The notes below the pieces were generated by a model. The model did not search any database, was not told the DNA's origin, and was given only the letters and a program-made list of their open reading frames with translations. From Negativicoccus massiliensis (GTDB taxonomy: Bacteria > Bacillota > Negativicutes > Veillonellales > Negativicoccaceae): a DNA stretch of 64,000 nucleotides. The DNA lies in assembly GCA_900155405.1 (NCBI GenBank), contig LT700188.1, positions 868,001 through 932,000 on the forward strand. Reading direction: 5' to 3'. Positions 51,858-62,297 of this stretch are shown here, piece by piece. A program made the position numbers and the translations under genes. The stretch's first letter is position 1; the number at the start of each line of letters is the position of its first letter.

Positions 51858-52073
51858 TTAACCGAATAATTTTTGCTTCAGCTCCCGCCAGTACAAAACG
51901 ATTCCCGTCACGACCGGCGTCAATACCGGCAAAATATTCATCACATAATTGCCGAAGTTGGCGATGTGCGCTTCATACATGCCCAGCAGGCAAAACGGAC
52001 ATGCTTCCGCCGTGCGGCAACTCAGCAGTAATATGAGCGCCGCCAGCATCGCAATTTTTTGTGCGCGTCGCAT
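51858..52073 (-). CDS. 71-residue membrane protein with CPFC motif
   Basis: Two hydrophobic segments (about 6-20 and 44-62). Between them is ACPFCLLGMYE with a CxxC pair right after the first segment, then a basic tail. It could be a small redox-active or metal-binding membrane protein; sequence alone does not decide. It starts ten bases after purL. Confidence 0.6.
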   Translation of the reverse strand: MRRAQKIAMLAALILLLSCRTAEACPFCLLGMYEAHIANFGNYVMNILPVLTPVVTGIVLYWRELKQKLFG

Positions 52074-52083
52074 TTATTTTTTG

Positions 52084-55000
52084 TTATCTCCCTGTGAAAT
52101 AATCTACACCGGCCTGGAAAATTTTCTGTTTTTTCTGCCCGATAATATTTTTCGCTACATACGGACCATAGCGCTCGCTGTGACCCATCTTGCCCAAAAT
52201 TCGTCCGTTCGGACTGAGCAGGCCTTCGATCGCCGCGACCGATCCGTTCGGGTTCGCCGGCATCGTTTCGTGGACACCGCCCCATTCATCGCAATACTGT
52301 GTCGCGATCTGACCGTTCGCCGCCAAAGCCTGAACGACGTCCGGCGCCGCGTATAAACGTCCTTCGCCGTGACTGAACGGAATGCGATGGAGTTCGCCCG
52401 GTTCAAAATACATGAGCCACGGGGATTTCGTCGAGACGATCTTCGTCATCGCGTAGTGCGAAATGTGGCGTCCGATGGTATTGTAGGTGAGCGTCGGCGC
52501 GCTCGGCGCCAATTCGCGGATTTCTCCGTACGGCAGCAGGCCGAGTTTGATCAACGCCTGGAAACCGTTGCAGATGCCCAAGATCAAACCGTCGCGATGC
52601 GTCAAGAGATCGTTCACCGCGTCGGCCAATGCCGGATGCCGGAACAGCGCGGCGATAAACTTGCCCGAACCTTCCGGTTCATCGCCGGCGGAAAATCCGC
52701 CCGGAAATGCTAAAATTTGTGTCATTTTCACCGCTTTGACAAGCGCTTCGACCGATTCATTCAACGCCTGCGGCGTCAGGTTGCGCACGACGACGGTCGA
52801 CACATCCGCGCCCGCATTTTCAAATGCGCGGGCCGTGTCCACTTCACAGTTCGTACCCGGCATTACCGGAATGACGACCTGCGGCGTGCCGATGGTAATC
52901 CGCGCGCGGCGTGTCGGGTTGCCCGCCACCGGCGAAACGGGATACAGCGGCGCCGGTTGAAGCGTTTTCGTCGGGAACACTTTTTCCAGCGGTTCTTCCC
53001 AACGCGCTTGCAATTCATCGAGCGATACCGTAGTGCCGGCAAGAGAAATGCTGTCACCGGCGGTTTCACCGATGATCGTAATATGTTCGTTAAGCGCCCA
53101 TTGTTCCGCGACCTCTCTGTCCAATTCGACCAGCCATGAAACCGGTCGCGCCGCGAACCATTCTGTCGGAGTGAGCACATCGCTCAGCCGTGCTCCGATA
53201 TGGTTGCCGAATGCCGCTTTCGCGCACGCAGCCGCGAGACCGCCCGCATCAATCGCCTGCGCGCTTTTCAGCAACCCTTTTTCCGCCGCCGCGAACAACC
53301 GATCCGCATGATCGATAAAGACTTCAAAGTCCGGCATGGCGTATTCATCCAACGGCGTTTCCAGCAAGACCAACGCGTGGCCGCGTTCCTTCCATTCGGG
53401 ACTGAGGATATCGTCCGCATCCCCCGGCGCCACCGCGAACGAAATCAGCGTCGGCGGCACATGCAAATCAAGGAAACTGCCGCTCATCGAATCTTTGCCG
53501 CCGATCGCGCCGATTTCCAGTTCCGACTGCGCGACAAACGCCCCCAACAGCGCCGCTACCGGCTTACCCCAAGAGGCCGTGTCGCCTAATTTTTCAAAAT
53601 ATTCCTGCAAGGATAAATAGGCGCGTTTCCAGTTGCCGCCCAGCGCCGCGATTTTCGCCAGCGACTGCAACACGGCGAACAGACCGCCGTGGAACGGACT
53701 CCACGACGCCAAGTACGGATCAAACGCGTGAGTCATGATGCTCACGGTTGACGTTTCCCCGTGACGCAACGGAATTTTCGCGACCATGCCGTCGACCGGC
53801 GTGCACATGCGCGCGCCGCCGTAGGGCATCAGCACCGTGCCCGCGCCGATCGTCCCGTCAAACCGTTCGCCCAAACCGCGCTGCGAAGCGACATTCAAAT
53901 CACCGAGCGTTTGCGCCCAAGCGGCGCGCACGTCCGTCACCGGTTGCGGGGTAAAATAATTTTCTTCCGCCGGCGCCTTGATAACGGCGGCGCTGGCTCG
54001 ACCGGCGCCGTTGGTGTCAAGGAACGAGCGTTCCAAATTGACGATGGTTTCACCGCGCCACTGCATCATCAGGCGACGCTCTTTCGTGACGACCGCAATC
54101 GGCGTCGCTTCCAGATTTTCTTCATCCGCATAGCGGCAGAACTCGTCCGCATCATCCGCGGCGACGACCACCGCCATACGTTCCTGCGATTCGGACAGCG
54201 CCAATTCCGTGCCGTCCAATCCTTCATATTTTTTCGGTACGGCATCCAAATTAATCGTCAAGCCGTCCGCCAATTCGCCGACAGCGACCGCCACGCCGCC
54301 CGCGCCGAAATCGTTGCAGCGGCGAATCAGGCGCGAGGCCTCCGGACGCCGGAATAAGCATTGTAATTTACGTTCCGTCGGCGCGTTACCTTTTTGCACT
54401 TCCGCGCCCGCGGTGGTTAATGAACTTTCCGTATGTTCTTTGGAAGAACCGGTCGCACCGCCGATGCCGTCACGACCGGTACGGCCGCCAACCAGCAACA
54501 CGATATCGCCCGGTTGCGGCACGCGACGAATAACCTGATCCGCCGGCACCGCGCCGACGACCGCGCCGACTTCCATGCGTTTGGCGACGTAGCCGGGGTG
54601 GTAGTATTCACGCACCTGACCGGTCGCGAGACCGATCTGGTTGCCGTAAGAACTGTAACCGGCCGCCGCTTGCGTCGTAATCGTGCGCTGCGGCAATTTT
54701 CCGGTGAGCGTTTCCGAAAACGGCGTACGCGGATCGCCGCTGCCGGTCACGCGCATCGCCTGGTAAACGTACGCGCGTCCGCTCAAGGGATCGCGAATGC
54801 AGCCGCCCAAACAGGTGGCCGCTCCGCCGAACGGTTCAATTTCCGTCGGGTGGTTATGCGTTTCGTTCTTAAAGAGCAACAGCCATTCTTCCGTGCCGTT
54901 TTGGGTTTTGACCGGAATCTTGATCGTGCAGGCGTTGATTTCTTCCGACTCGTCCAACTCCTGCAAAAGTCCCTGCGCGCGCAACGATTTCACCGCAATC

Positions 55001-55827
55001 GTCGCCAGATCCATCAGCGATTGCGGCCGCGGATTGTCACTGTACAAGCCGTTGTGCACTTCACTGTACCAGTCGTACGCTTCAACGATCGGCTCGGTAA
55101 AGTGACCCGCCTCGATATCGACATGCGTCAGTTCCGTGCCGAATGTCGTGTGACGACAATGATCGGACCAGTATGTATCCAAGACGCGCAATTCGGTCAA
55201 CGTCGGATCGCGATCCGCCTGATCGCGGAAATATTCCTGCACGACGGCCAGGTCCGCTTCATCCATGGCCAAACCGTACTGCGTCAGCATCGCTAAAAGT
55301 TCCGAACGCGTCGCGGAAATGAATCCGTCCAATACCGGTACCGGTTGCGGTTGATGCGCCGGCGCGATGAGTTCACGCGGCATCTCCCAAGCCGCTTCGC
55401 GCGCTTCGATCGGGTTGATCACGTATTCTTTTAATTTGACGATGTCGACCGGTCGATCAATACCGGTGACGACATACACCGTCGCATACGCGACGCGCGC
55501 ATCGACGCTCGGATCCAACAAGCGCAAACATTGCTCCGCCGAGTCGGCGCGCTGATCATATTGACCGGGCAACAACTCGACGGCAAAGGCCGTTTCCTGC
55601 GGACCGATTTGCAAATGTTCCGTCCATGTATCCACGGGAGGTTCCGCAAAAATCGTCGTCATCGCGCGAGCAAACAATTCTTCACTGACACCATCCACGG
55701 TGTACCGATGCCAAACCTGCACATCGGCTAACGACGTCAGGCCCAGTTGCTCCCGCCATTCCCGTAAAAGGCGTTGCGCCGTGTCGGCCAGCGCCGTTTT
55801 TTTGGCGACAAAAACTCGTTGTAACAT
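52084..55827 (-). CDS. purL: phosphoribosylformylglycinamidine synthase, single-chain
   Basis: A 1247-residue enzyme converting FGAR and glutamine to FGAM. N-terminal PurS-like and linker domain, two AIRS-type synthetase halves (FKNETHNHPTEIEPFGGAATC, GGRTGRDGIGGATGSS) and a C-terminal class I glutaminase with the nucleophile in PGTNCEVDTARAF and HGEGRLY. It belongs to the long form used by Clostridia and streptococci. ATG 55827 after GGAGG is chosen; five extra codons upstream are unlikely. It is separate from the main purine operon, 36 kb away in this window. Confidence 0.97.
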   Translation of the reverse strand: MLQRVFVAKKTALADTAQRLLREWREQLGLTSLADVQVWHRYTVDGVSEELFARAMTTIFAEPPVDTWTEHLQIGPQETAFAVELLPGQYDQRADSAEQCLRLLDPSVDARVAYATVYVVTGIDRPVDIVKLKEYVINPIEAREAAWEMPRELIAPAHQPQPVPVLDGFISATRSELLAMLTQYGLAMDEADLAVVQEYFRDQADRDPTLTELRVLDTYWSDHCRHTTFGTELTHVDIEAGHFTEPIVEAYDWYSEVHNGLYSDNPRPQSLMDLATIAVKSLRAQGLLQELDESEEINACTIKIPVKTQNGTEEWLLLFKNETHNHPTEIEPFGGAATCLGGCIRDPLSGRAYVYQAMRVTGSGDPRTPFSETLTGKLPQRTITTQAAAGYSSYGNQIGLATGQVREYYHPGYVAKRMEVGAVVGAVPADQVIRRVPQPGDIVLLVGGRTGRDGIGGATGSSKEHTESSLTTAGAEVQKGNAPTERKLQCLFRRPEASRLIRRCNDFGAGGVAVAVGELADGLTINLDAVPKKYEGLDGTELALSESQERMAVVVAADDADEFCRYADEENLEATPIAVVTKERRLMMQWRGETIVNLERSFLDTNGAGRASAAVIKAPAEENYFTPQPVTDVRAAWAQTLGDLNVASQRGLGERFDGTIGAGTVLMPYGGARMCTPVDGMVAKIPLRHGETSTVSIMTHAFDPYLASWSPFHGGLFAVLQSLAKIAALGGNWKRAYLSLQEYFEKLGDTASWGKPVAALLGAFVAQSELEIGAIGGKDSMSGSFLDLHVPPTLISFAVAPGDADDILSPEWKERGHALVLLETPLDEYAMPDFEVFIDHADRLFAAAEKGLLKSAQAIDAGGLAAACAKAAFGNHIGARLSDVLTPTEWFAARPVSWLVELDREVAEQWALNEHITIIGETAGDSISLAGTTVSLDELQARWEEPLEKVFPTKTLQPAPLYPVSPVAGNPTRRARITIGTPQVVIPVMPGTNCEVDTARAFENAGADVSTVVVRNLTPQALNESVEALVKAVKMTQILAFPGGFSAGDEPEGSGKFIAALFRHPALADAVNDLLTHRDGLILGICNGFQALIKLGLLPYGEIRELAPSAPTLTYNTIGRHISHYAMTKIVSTKSPWLMYFEPGELHRIPFSHGEGRLYAAPDVVQALAANGQIATQYCDEWGGVHETMPANPNGSVAAIEGLLSPNGRILGKMGHSERYGPYVAKNIIGQKKQKIFQAGVDYFTGR

Positions 55828-55890
55828 AGGTTCCTCCCTCATACTATGCAGCGCGCCAAGTGGCGCGGATAACCGCCATTGATTGAGTTT

Positions 55891-55919
55891 ATTCTACCAT
55901 TACAGGCCGGATTTTTCCA
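55891..55919 (-). promoter_or_regulatory. purL promoter, PurBox-like motif upstream
   Basis: TGGAAA, 17 bases, TGG-TAGAAT (extended -10) on the minus strand. About 80 bases further upstream, 55997-56009 reads AAATCCGAACGAT on the minus strand, 12 of 13 positions of the Bacillus PurBox AWWWCCGAACWWT. Confidence 0.5.
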
Positions 55920-56029
55920 TATTTATGGCGTACGAAAACATCTTTATTTAAAAAAGAATTCGCTGCGTATCGTATTTATATTTGAACATAAATTCAATCG
56001 TTCGGATTTTATCCGGCATTTTTTTGCTA

Positions 56030-56061
56030 AATAAAAAATAAAAGATGCGTATTCACGCATC
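56030..56061 (-). terminator. terminator of addB-YezG operon
   Basis: GATGCGT-GAAT-ACGCATC followed by TTTTATTTTTTATT; the stop codon of the 56053 gene lies in the loop. Confidence 0.8.
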
Positions 56062-56700
56062 TTCTATCGTCTCGTTTGCTTTCGCTGTTTCGACCGCTTT
56101 TTTCTCTCTCGGAAGCGCGTGCACGCGGACGCGACGAGTGCCGCGATACGCGGGCGTTTCTCCGGGCAGCCGTTCCCAATAGCCGCGCGGACGTCGACGC
56201 CACAAGCGATGCCGCTGCTTGCGCAAGGGCCGATGCCATGCGCTGTACGCCGCCGCAAGCAGTCGACGCAAACGCAACGGCAAATAAACGGCGCCGAAAC
56301 GTTCGTATTCCCACGCAAATTGCTCTTCAATCGGATCGACCTGGTAATGATGCCGATGACCGTAAATCGCGCTCTCCAAACCGCGCGGCGAAAATTCCAG
56401 CGTCGCGCTTGTCCAAGGGGAACGTCCCGGGTTCTCCGCGATCCACGCTTTCCAAAGTTCGCGCACCGCCGTGTCGGCCGCCGCCATTTGCAACCACAGG
56501 TCTTCTTCCGAACCGCCCGTCCGCCAAACAGAATCCGTCCAGTAGACATACTCCGCGCGCGTTTTCGGGCGGTAATAAAAATAATGAAGCGGCTCGGTCG
56601 CCATGAGCGTTCGCCAAACGACGCGTCCCCACGGCTCTTTAATCAGCGCCGCAATCGTCTGCATTACGTCGGCGTACGCCGCCTGCATTTGTTCGTTCAC
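56053..56700 (-). CDS. YezG/DUF600-like protein with basic C-terminal tail
   Basis: A 215-residue protein. Residues about 1-135 fit the YezG (DUF600) immunity/antitoxin pattern: a leading helix, KEPWGRVVWRTLM, LHYFYYRP, SPWTSATLEFSPRGL, and the closing DPIEEQFAWEYERFG. The last 75 residues are Arg-rich and unrelated. YezG-like proteins protect against YeeF-type toxins, but no toxin gene is here. GTG 56700 with GGAAG upstream. Last gene of the operon. Confidence 0.55.
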   Translation of the reverse strand: MNEQMQAAYADVMQTIAALIKEPWGRVVWRTLMATEPLHYFYYRPKTRAEYVYWTDSVWRTGGSEEDLWLQMAAADTAVRELWKAWIAENPGRSPWTSATLEFSPRGLESAIYGHRHHYQVDPIEEQFAWEYERFGAVYLPLRLRRLLAAAYSAWHRPLRKQRHRLWRRRPRGYWERLPGETPAYRGTRRVRVHALPREKKAVETAKANETIEDA

Positions 56701-56713
56701 GCTGCTTCCTTTC

Positions 56714-57511
56714 TCAGCGGTGCTCCCGCCATGGTGTCATATATCGTTGCCACTGCGCCAACAGCGCCTGGACCATTAATCCCGCTACACACAACACAAA
56801 GATGCACGCCAACATCGGCGCGGTCAACATCAGGTCCCCGAAATGCAAAATCAGCGCGCCGATGCCCGTCTGCGCCGCGATCATTTCCGCCGCGACGACG
56901 AGCACGAGCGCCGTGCCGCAACCGAGTTGCAAGCCCGCGAACAATTCCGGCAGCACCGCCGGCAGCGCGACGGTACGTAAATACCGCCCGCGACTCACGG
57001 GATACATCGCGGCGACCTCACGGTAAAGGCGCGGCAAACGCACCAGTCCCGCCATCGTGTTAATAAAAACCGGGAAAAAGACACCGAGCGCAATCAATAC
57101 GTATTTCGGCAATTCACCGATGCCGAGCCAGAGCACGAAAAGCGGCAAAATGGCAATTTTCGGCAAGGGATAAAAGAAATAAATATACGGTTCGATCAAG
57201 CGTCGAAACGTCGGCGAAAGTTCTCCCGCGAGCGCCAACAACAACGCCGCAAGACCGCCCGCGATCACGCCGACCAGCCAACGTAACGCGCTCGCCGCCA
57301 GCGCCGGTCCTAACGTGCCGTTTTGCACCAACGCCGCCAACGCGCTCGCGATTTGCGACGGCGCGGGGAGATATACCGGTGAAATCCACCCCTGACGCAC
57401 GCTCCACTCCCACAGACCGAGCAGCAGCAACACGCCCGCCAGCGCCCACCAGCGCGCGAGACCGCTGTCTTTTGGCGCCAAACGGTACCGTACTTCGCGT
57501 TCAGTCGTCAT
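56714..57511 (-). CDS. ABC transporter permease, SsuC/TauC family
   Basis: A 265-residue permease with six membrane segments. EPYIYFFYPLPKIAILPLFVLW and the EAA region MYPVSRGRYLRTVALPAVLPELFAGL match the nitrate/sulfonate/taurine family. Overlaps the ATPase gene by 11 bases. Substrate could be a sulfonate, pyrimidine precursor or thiamine precursor. Confidence 0.9.
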   Translation of the reverse strand: MTTEREVRYRLAPKDSGLARWWALAGVLLLLGLWEWSVRQGWISPVYLPAPSQIASALAALVQNGTLGPALAASALRWLVGVIAGGLAALLLALAGELSPTFRRLIEPYIYFFYPLPKIAILPLFVLWLGIGELPKYVLIALGVFFPVFINTMAGLVRLPRLYREVAAMYPVSRGRYLRTVALPAVLPELFAGLQLGCGTALVLVVAAEMIAAQTGIGALILHFGDLMLTAPMLACIFVLCVAGLMVQALLAQWQRYMTPWREHR

Positions 57512-58286
57512 GGCGACCTCCCTGCGTCAACGCCGCCGTCGCGCCCGCTTTAATTTCCTGCCAAATGGTTTCTTCCAACGCCGCCAACTGCGTCCGCGCG
57601 CTGAGCTGATGCCGTTCCTTGCGCGGTATATCCACCGTCAAACATTCCACAATGCGGCCGGGGCGCGGCGAAAACACCCAAATCACATCGGCGAGCCGCA
57701 CCGCCTCGGCGATGTTGTGCGTGACATACAAGGTCGCCGGACGCAATTCTTCCCAATATTGCACCAAATCATCTTCCAACAGCCGACGCGTCTGCGCGTC
57801 GAGCGCGGAAAAGGGTTCATCCATTAATAATAAATCCGGCTCGGTCACCAGGGCGCGCGCGATCCCGACGCGTTGCCGCATGCCGCCCGAAAGCGAACCC
57901 GGATACGCATCCGCGAATTCGCTCAACTGCATGCGCGCCAATTTTTGCGCTACCCGTTCGGCAATTTCCTGCTGAGAAAACTCGCGATCCTGCAAACTGA
58001 ACGCCACATTGTCCGCGACGGTCAGCCAGGGAAATAAACCGCCCTGCTGAAACACCATCGCCGTCTGCGGTTGCTTTTCCGCGCCGCGCCAGTACAAACG
58101 TCCCGATGTCGGCAACAACAATCCCGCCGCCAAGTATAAAAGCGTCGATTTGCCGCAACCGGAAGGACCGATCAGCGCCACGAATTCTCCCGGCGCGACC
58201 GTTTTGGTAAGCGGCGCCAGCGCTTGGATCTGCACGCCGTTTTTCTCCGTATAGGTCTTCGTGACCGCGTCCAAACAAAATTCCAT
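57501..58286 (-). CDS. ABC transporter ATP-binding protein, SsuB/TauB family
   Basis: A 261-residue ATPase. Walker A GPSGCGKST (40-48), Q-loop MVFQQGGLFPWLTV, signature LSGGMRQR, Walker B LLLMDEPFSALD and the His in VTHNIAEA. ATG 58286 is one base after the upstream stop, with no strong site, so translation is probably coupled. No substrate-binding protein gene is next to it. Confidence 0.92.
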   Translation of the reverse strand: MEFCLDAVTKTYTEKNGVQIQALAPLTKTVAPGEFVALIGPSGCGKSTLLYLAAGLLLPTSGRLYWRGAEKQPQTAMVFQQGGLFPWLTVADNVAFSLQDREFSQQEIAERVAQKLARMQLSEFADAYPGSLSGGMRQRVGIARALVTEPDLLLMDEPFSALDAQTRRLLEDDLVQYWEELRPATLYVTHNIAEAVRLADVIWVFSPRPGRIVECLTVDIPRKERHQLSARTQLAALEETIWQEIKAGATAALTQGGRHDD

Positions 58287-58287
58287 A

Positions 58288-58542
58288 TTATTCAAACAGG
58301 GCGGTCTGCTCGTAGTGCTGCTGTGCGTTTTTCTCCGCGCCGAACACCCGCTCCATGGCACTTTGCGTAATGAGTACCGTGCCTTCCGATTTACGGGTTT
58401 CCGTCGCCGTGAAAATCGGCTCCACCAACGTTCCGTCCGGTCTGCGATAGCCGCCCGCGTAGTGGCGCAATGTGGATGCGGGCACTTCCCAACGCACCGC
58501 CGCCTCCATCAAAGTCATGACTTCCGTTAACGCATCCTGCAT
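58288..58542 (-). CDS. small helix-turn-helix protein
   Basis: An 84-residue protein. TLMEAAVRWEVPASTLRHYAGG is a plausible MerR/excisionase-like helix-turn-helix, followed by a wing with FTATETRKSEGTVLIT and SAMERVFG. Similar short proteins occur in Negativicutes and are likely DNA-binding; here it may regulate or accompany the ABC genes. AAAGGAGG precedes ATG 58542. Confidence 0.65.
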   Translation of the reverse strand: MQDALTEVMTLMEAAVRWEVPASTLRHYAGGYRRPDGTLVEPIFTATETRKSEGTVLITQSAMERVFGAEKNAQQHYEQTALFE

Positions 58543-58569
58543 ATCCGCCCTCCTTTCTATTCGGTCTCA

Positions 58570-61500
58570 TTATAGCACGGCGCCGCCGTCGTCTTGCCAC
58601 GCGATCGCCTCATGCAGGGCCAGTGAATAAATGATTTTTTTCACGACCGGGCGCCGCCAAATGCGCGTGGCCGCATGAGCGTATAAATCGAGTTGGCGAT
58701 GGTAGCGTTCGTAAAGCACATTGGCCGTATTCACGCGATCGGTTTTATAATCCAAAATCGCAAGATCGCCGTTGGCCGTCGCGTACAGGCAGTCGATCAC
58801 GCCCTGTAAAAACACTTCATCATCGCCCGCCGGCACGCCGAGCGCCACCGAAGCCGGCAACAACATTCCGAACGGACATTCCCGCAATACAAACGATGAT
58901 TGACGAATCTCCGCCGCCGTGTCGCAGGTTAACCACAAGTCGAGATCACGACGATGGGCCAACTTCGCTTCGGTCGGCGTTATTTTTTGCGCCTGCTGAA
59001 GTTGATCAAGATACGCCTGCGCCGTCGTGGTACCGTCGCCCGCGCCGATCTCGGCCAAAATGCGATGCATGAGCGTGCCGTAACGCGCCCCGCCGTCCGG
59101 TCGCATATCCGGCGTGACAAATTGCGGCGGACGCACCCAAGCGTCATTCACCGGTTCGCTTTCCGCAGCGGCATCTTCCTCGGTCGCTACTAAACGCACC
59201 GCTTTTGTCGCGGCCATCTCATCTGCCGTCTGCGCCGGTTGCACCGTTAATATCGGCAACGGATAATCCGTCGCCGGTCGTTCCGTTTTTGGCAACGGCG
59301 GCAAGGCCGCCGTAATTTCACCCAAATGATGCGTTACTTCCGTCACGGTGACTTTCGCGGGAATCTGCGTGGCAAGCGGTTTGTCATATTGCCAAGAGAG
59401 ACGTTCCGAGATTTCCGTCGGCAGCGGCGTGCCTGTCAATGTGCCTTGCCGCACGTTTTCCAAACGCGGATCCGACACCGTTGTGACCGCTTCGTTCCAC
59501 GTCGGCGTCACCGTCTGCACATCCCAGCGCGGCAATGCACCGTTTTCCAAATGCGGCCACAACCAATCCAGGTAGGAACGCGCCGCTTCCGGAGCCACAT
59601 GCGCGCCGGTCGGTGACAGCCCCGCGTAAAGATACAGTTTATCCCGCGCGCGCGTCATGGCCACGTATAAAAGCCGCTGCTCTTCCGCCAGCGTTTCCCG
59701 CCGCAAAATTTCACGCAGCAAATGCCAGCGCACCGTCGGGTACGTCAGACGACGCTTTGCATCGTAGCGAGACAGTCCGATCCCATGACGGCGATGCAAT
59801 AAAAGACGCGCCTGCGTATCTTTCCAGTTGAATTCTTTGTCGATATTCGCCAAAAACACAACCGGAAATTCCAGCCCCTTGCTTTTGTGAATCGTCATAA
59901 TGCGTACCGCGTCTTCGTTTTCGCCCATGGTCGACGGTACCGACAAATCCTGCTTCTGCCGCTGCAATTCTTCCAAATATTCCAAAAAGCGCGAAATCCC
60001 GCCGCCGGCCCCGTCATCAAACTCGACCGCGCGCGCGTACAAGGCTTCCAGGTTCGCGCGCCGTAACGATCCCGACGGCAAACCGCCGACGTACGCATGA
60101 TACCCGCTTTCTTCGTAGATGCGCCGCACCAGTTGACCGATGCCGGCTTGCCGCGCCAACAACTGCCAACCGGTAAGCAAGGCGTAAAACTCTCCGACAC
60201 GGCCGCGCTTTTCCTCATCAGTGAGGCGCGCAAGCCATGTGGGCAAAACATCCCACAGCGCCGGCGCTTCCTCATTGCGCAGCAGCGCCATTTCCGCCAG
60301 ATCGCGTTCATCGCAACCGACGAGCGGCGAGCGCAACACGGCCGCCGCCTCCAAATCGCGCCGGGAATTGTCGAGCCAACGCAAAAGCGAAAGCATCGTC
60401 TGCACTTCGGTCGCCGCGAAATAACCGCCGGCTTGTTCCGCATACACGGGAATACCCGCCGCGCGCAATACTTCGACAAAGACATCAATCCTAGACGCGA
60501 CCGAACGCATCAAAACTACCGCGTCGCGCCAGCGGAACGGACGAAACGCGCCGTCGTTTTCCTGCACGACGGCCGTCTCGTGCAAATGCAACAACTCATC
60601 CGCGATCGCCTGCGCCTGCGCTTCCATCGCCGATAACGGTTCTTCCTCCGCATCATCGTCGGCGGGCGGAATGTCCGCCGCGTCCGCCGTCATTGCGTCG
60701 TCGGAAGGCGTGACAAAGCGCACGCTGACCGAACCGCCGACCCAGTTTTCCGGCGCGTCGGTGATCGTCCGCCCGGGAATGAACGCCGCGTTTTCATCGT
60801 AAGAAAATTCGGCGGCGGGCGGTTGCATAATTCGGGCAAACACTTCATTCACCGCGTCCAACACGGTGCGATCGCTGCGGAAGTTTTCCCGTAAATCAAT
60901 GCGTCGCGAAGGAGCTTGCGCATCTCGCGAAAAACGTTCGTACTGACCGAGGAAAATAGTCGGATCCGCCAGCCGAAAACGGTAAATACTTTGCTTGACA
61001 TCGCCCACCATGAACCGATTATCCGCGCGCGCGATCAGGCTTGCGATCAGTTCCTGCACGCCGTTCGTGTCCTGGTATTCGTCAACCATGATTTCATCGT
61101 ACTCGCGGGCGAGTTCCCGCGCGATATCCGACGGCAACGGCGCGTCCGGCGTGGATTCCGGCGCGAGCAACAGCGTGAGCGCGTAATGTTCCAAATCGCT
61201 GAAATCGATCAGACGCTCCGATTTTTTCCACGTAGTGTACGCGGTCGCGAACGTTTCCGTCACCTTGACGAGTGCCGCGACAAGCGGCGCGGTCGCTTGC
61301 AAATCTTCTCGCCAGGTCGCGGGCGCGGCGGCTAAAACACCTTCCATCCATCCCTTCAACCATGCTTTCCCGGCGTCGCGAATCTCTTTGGCCGCCGTCT
61401 TGGCCGCTTTCGCCGCTTCGTCCTTCAGCTTGCCGCCCGGCCAACGCATCGGCGCGTAGGCCTGCGCCGCGTCATAAATCGCGTCCCAGTCTTCCCCTTC

Positions 61501-62297
61501 ACAAAGTGCCGTCGCGGTCGCGTAATCCGCCGCCAAAACCTCCCGCGCGTTTTGCAGTTGCGGGTACAACGCCAATTCATCCAGCGCGTTCTGTAATTGC
61601 GTTCGCCATTGCGTGACGCCCGCGCGCCACTCTTCCCAAAGCGGCGTCAGATCCGCCAAGTCCGCTTCGGCATACGGCGCGGCGAGCGCCTCCAACCACG
61701 CTTCGGGAAACGGCATGCTGCGGCTGTATTCGTACAATCGCAACACCGCGGCGCGCAGCTGCGCGTCATTCGTTTTTGTGCGGAAAAAATCCGCCAATTG
61801 CAAAAATTCCGGCGACGCCTCTTCATAGGCTTCAAACAGCGTCTGCTCCAAAGCTTCCAGCCGCCCGAGCGACAGCTCCTGCTCGCCGCCCTGTCGAAAG
61901 CCCGCGTCCAAATCCAAACGGTAAAAATATTGGCGAATGATTTGCTGGCAAAACGCGTGAATCGTTGAAATCTGCGCCGACCCCAGCAGCGCCAATTGCC
62001 GATCGATGTGCGCCGAAGGCGTCGTCGCGGCGGCCGCGGCGAGCGCCGTGCCGATGCGCGTCCGCATTTCCTGCGCCGCAGCGCCGTGCCGATGCGCGTC
62101 CGCATTTCCTGCGCCGCCGCCCGCGTAAACGTCATAACGAGAATACGGGTGATGTCCGCGGGATCGTGCGGATCCAAAAGCCGCCGAATGATGCGTTCGA
62201 CGAGCACCGCCGTTTTACCCGAGCCTGCCGCGGCGGCGACCAAAAGATTTTGGCGACGACTCGTGATCGCCGCTTCCTGTTCAGTTGTCCATTGCAT
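58570..62297 (-). pseudogene. addA: addA, ATP-dependent helicase/nuclease subunit A, frameshifted
   Basis: The N-terminus starts at ATG 62297 (AAGGAG upstream) with Walker [13 protein letters not shown] (about residues 22-33) and [12 protein letters not shown]. At 62117-62042 a perfect 38-bp tandem duplication shifts the frame by two, and this frame runs on as nonsense to 61647. The remaining 1165 residues (62067-58570) lie in another frame and hold [12 protein letters not shown], Walker B IMVDEYQDTN, helicase motifs such as MTIHKSKGLEFPVVF and VAMTRARDKLYLY, and the C-terminal nuclease motif AILDYKTDRVNT. With one copy removed the protein would be 1229 residues, normal for AddA. As written, the cell would lack a helicase-competent AddA, unless the duplication is variable or an assembly error. 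Confidence 0.9.
62042..62117. repeat. perfect 38-bp tandem duplication inside addA
   Basis: Copy 1 at 62042-62079 and copy 2 at 62080-62117 are identical. Each encodes MRTRIGTAL in a different frame. 38 is not a multiple of three, so the gene is broken. Confidence 0.97.

Noticed and set aside
61647-62041. separate 216-residue helicase fragment gene
   Set aside because: After the 38-bp duplication this frame is Arg-rich nonsense; it is the shifted remainder of addA.
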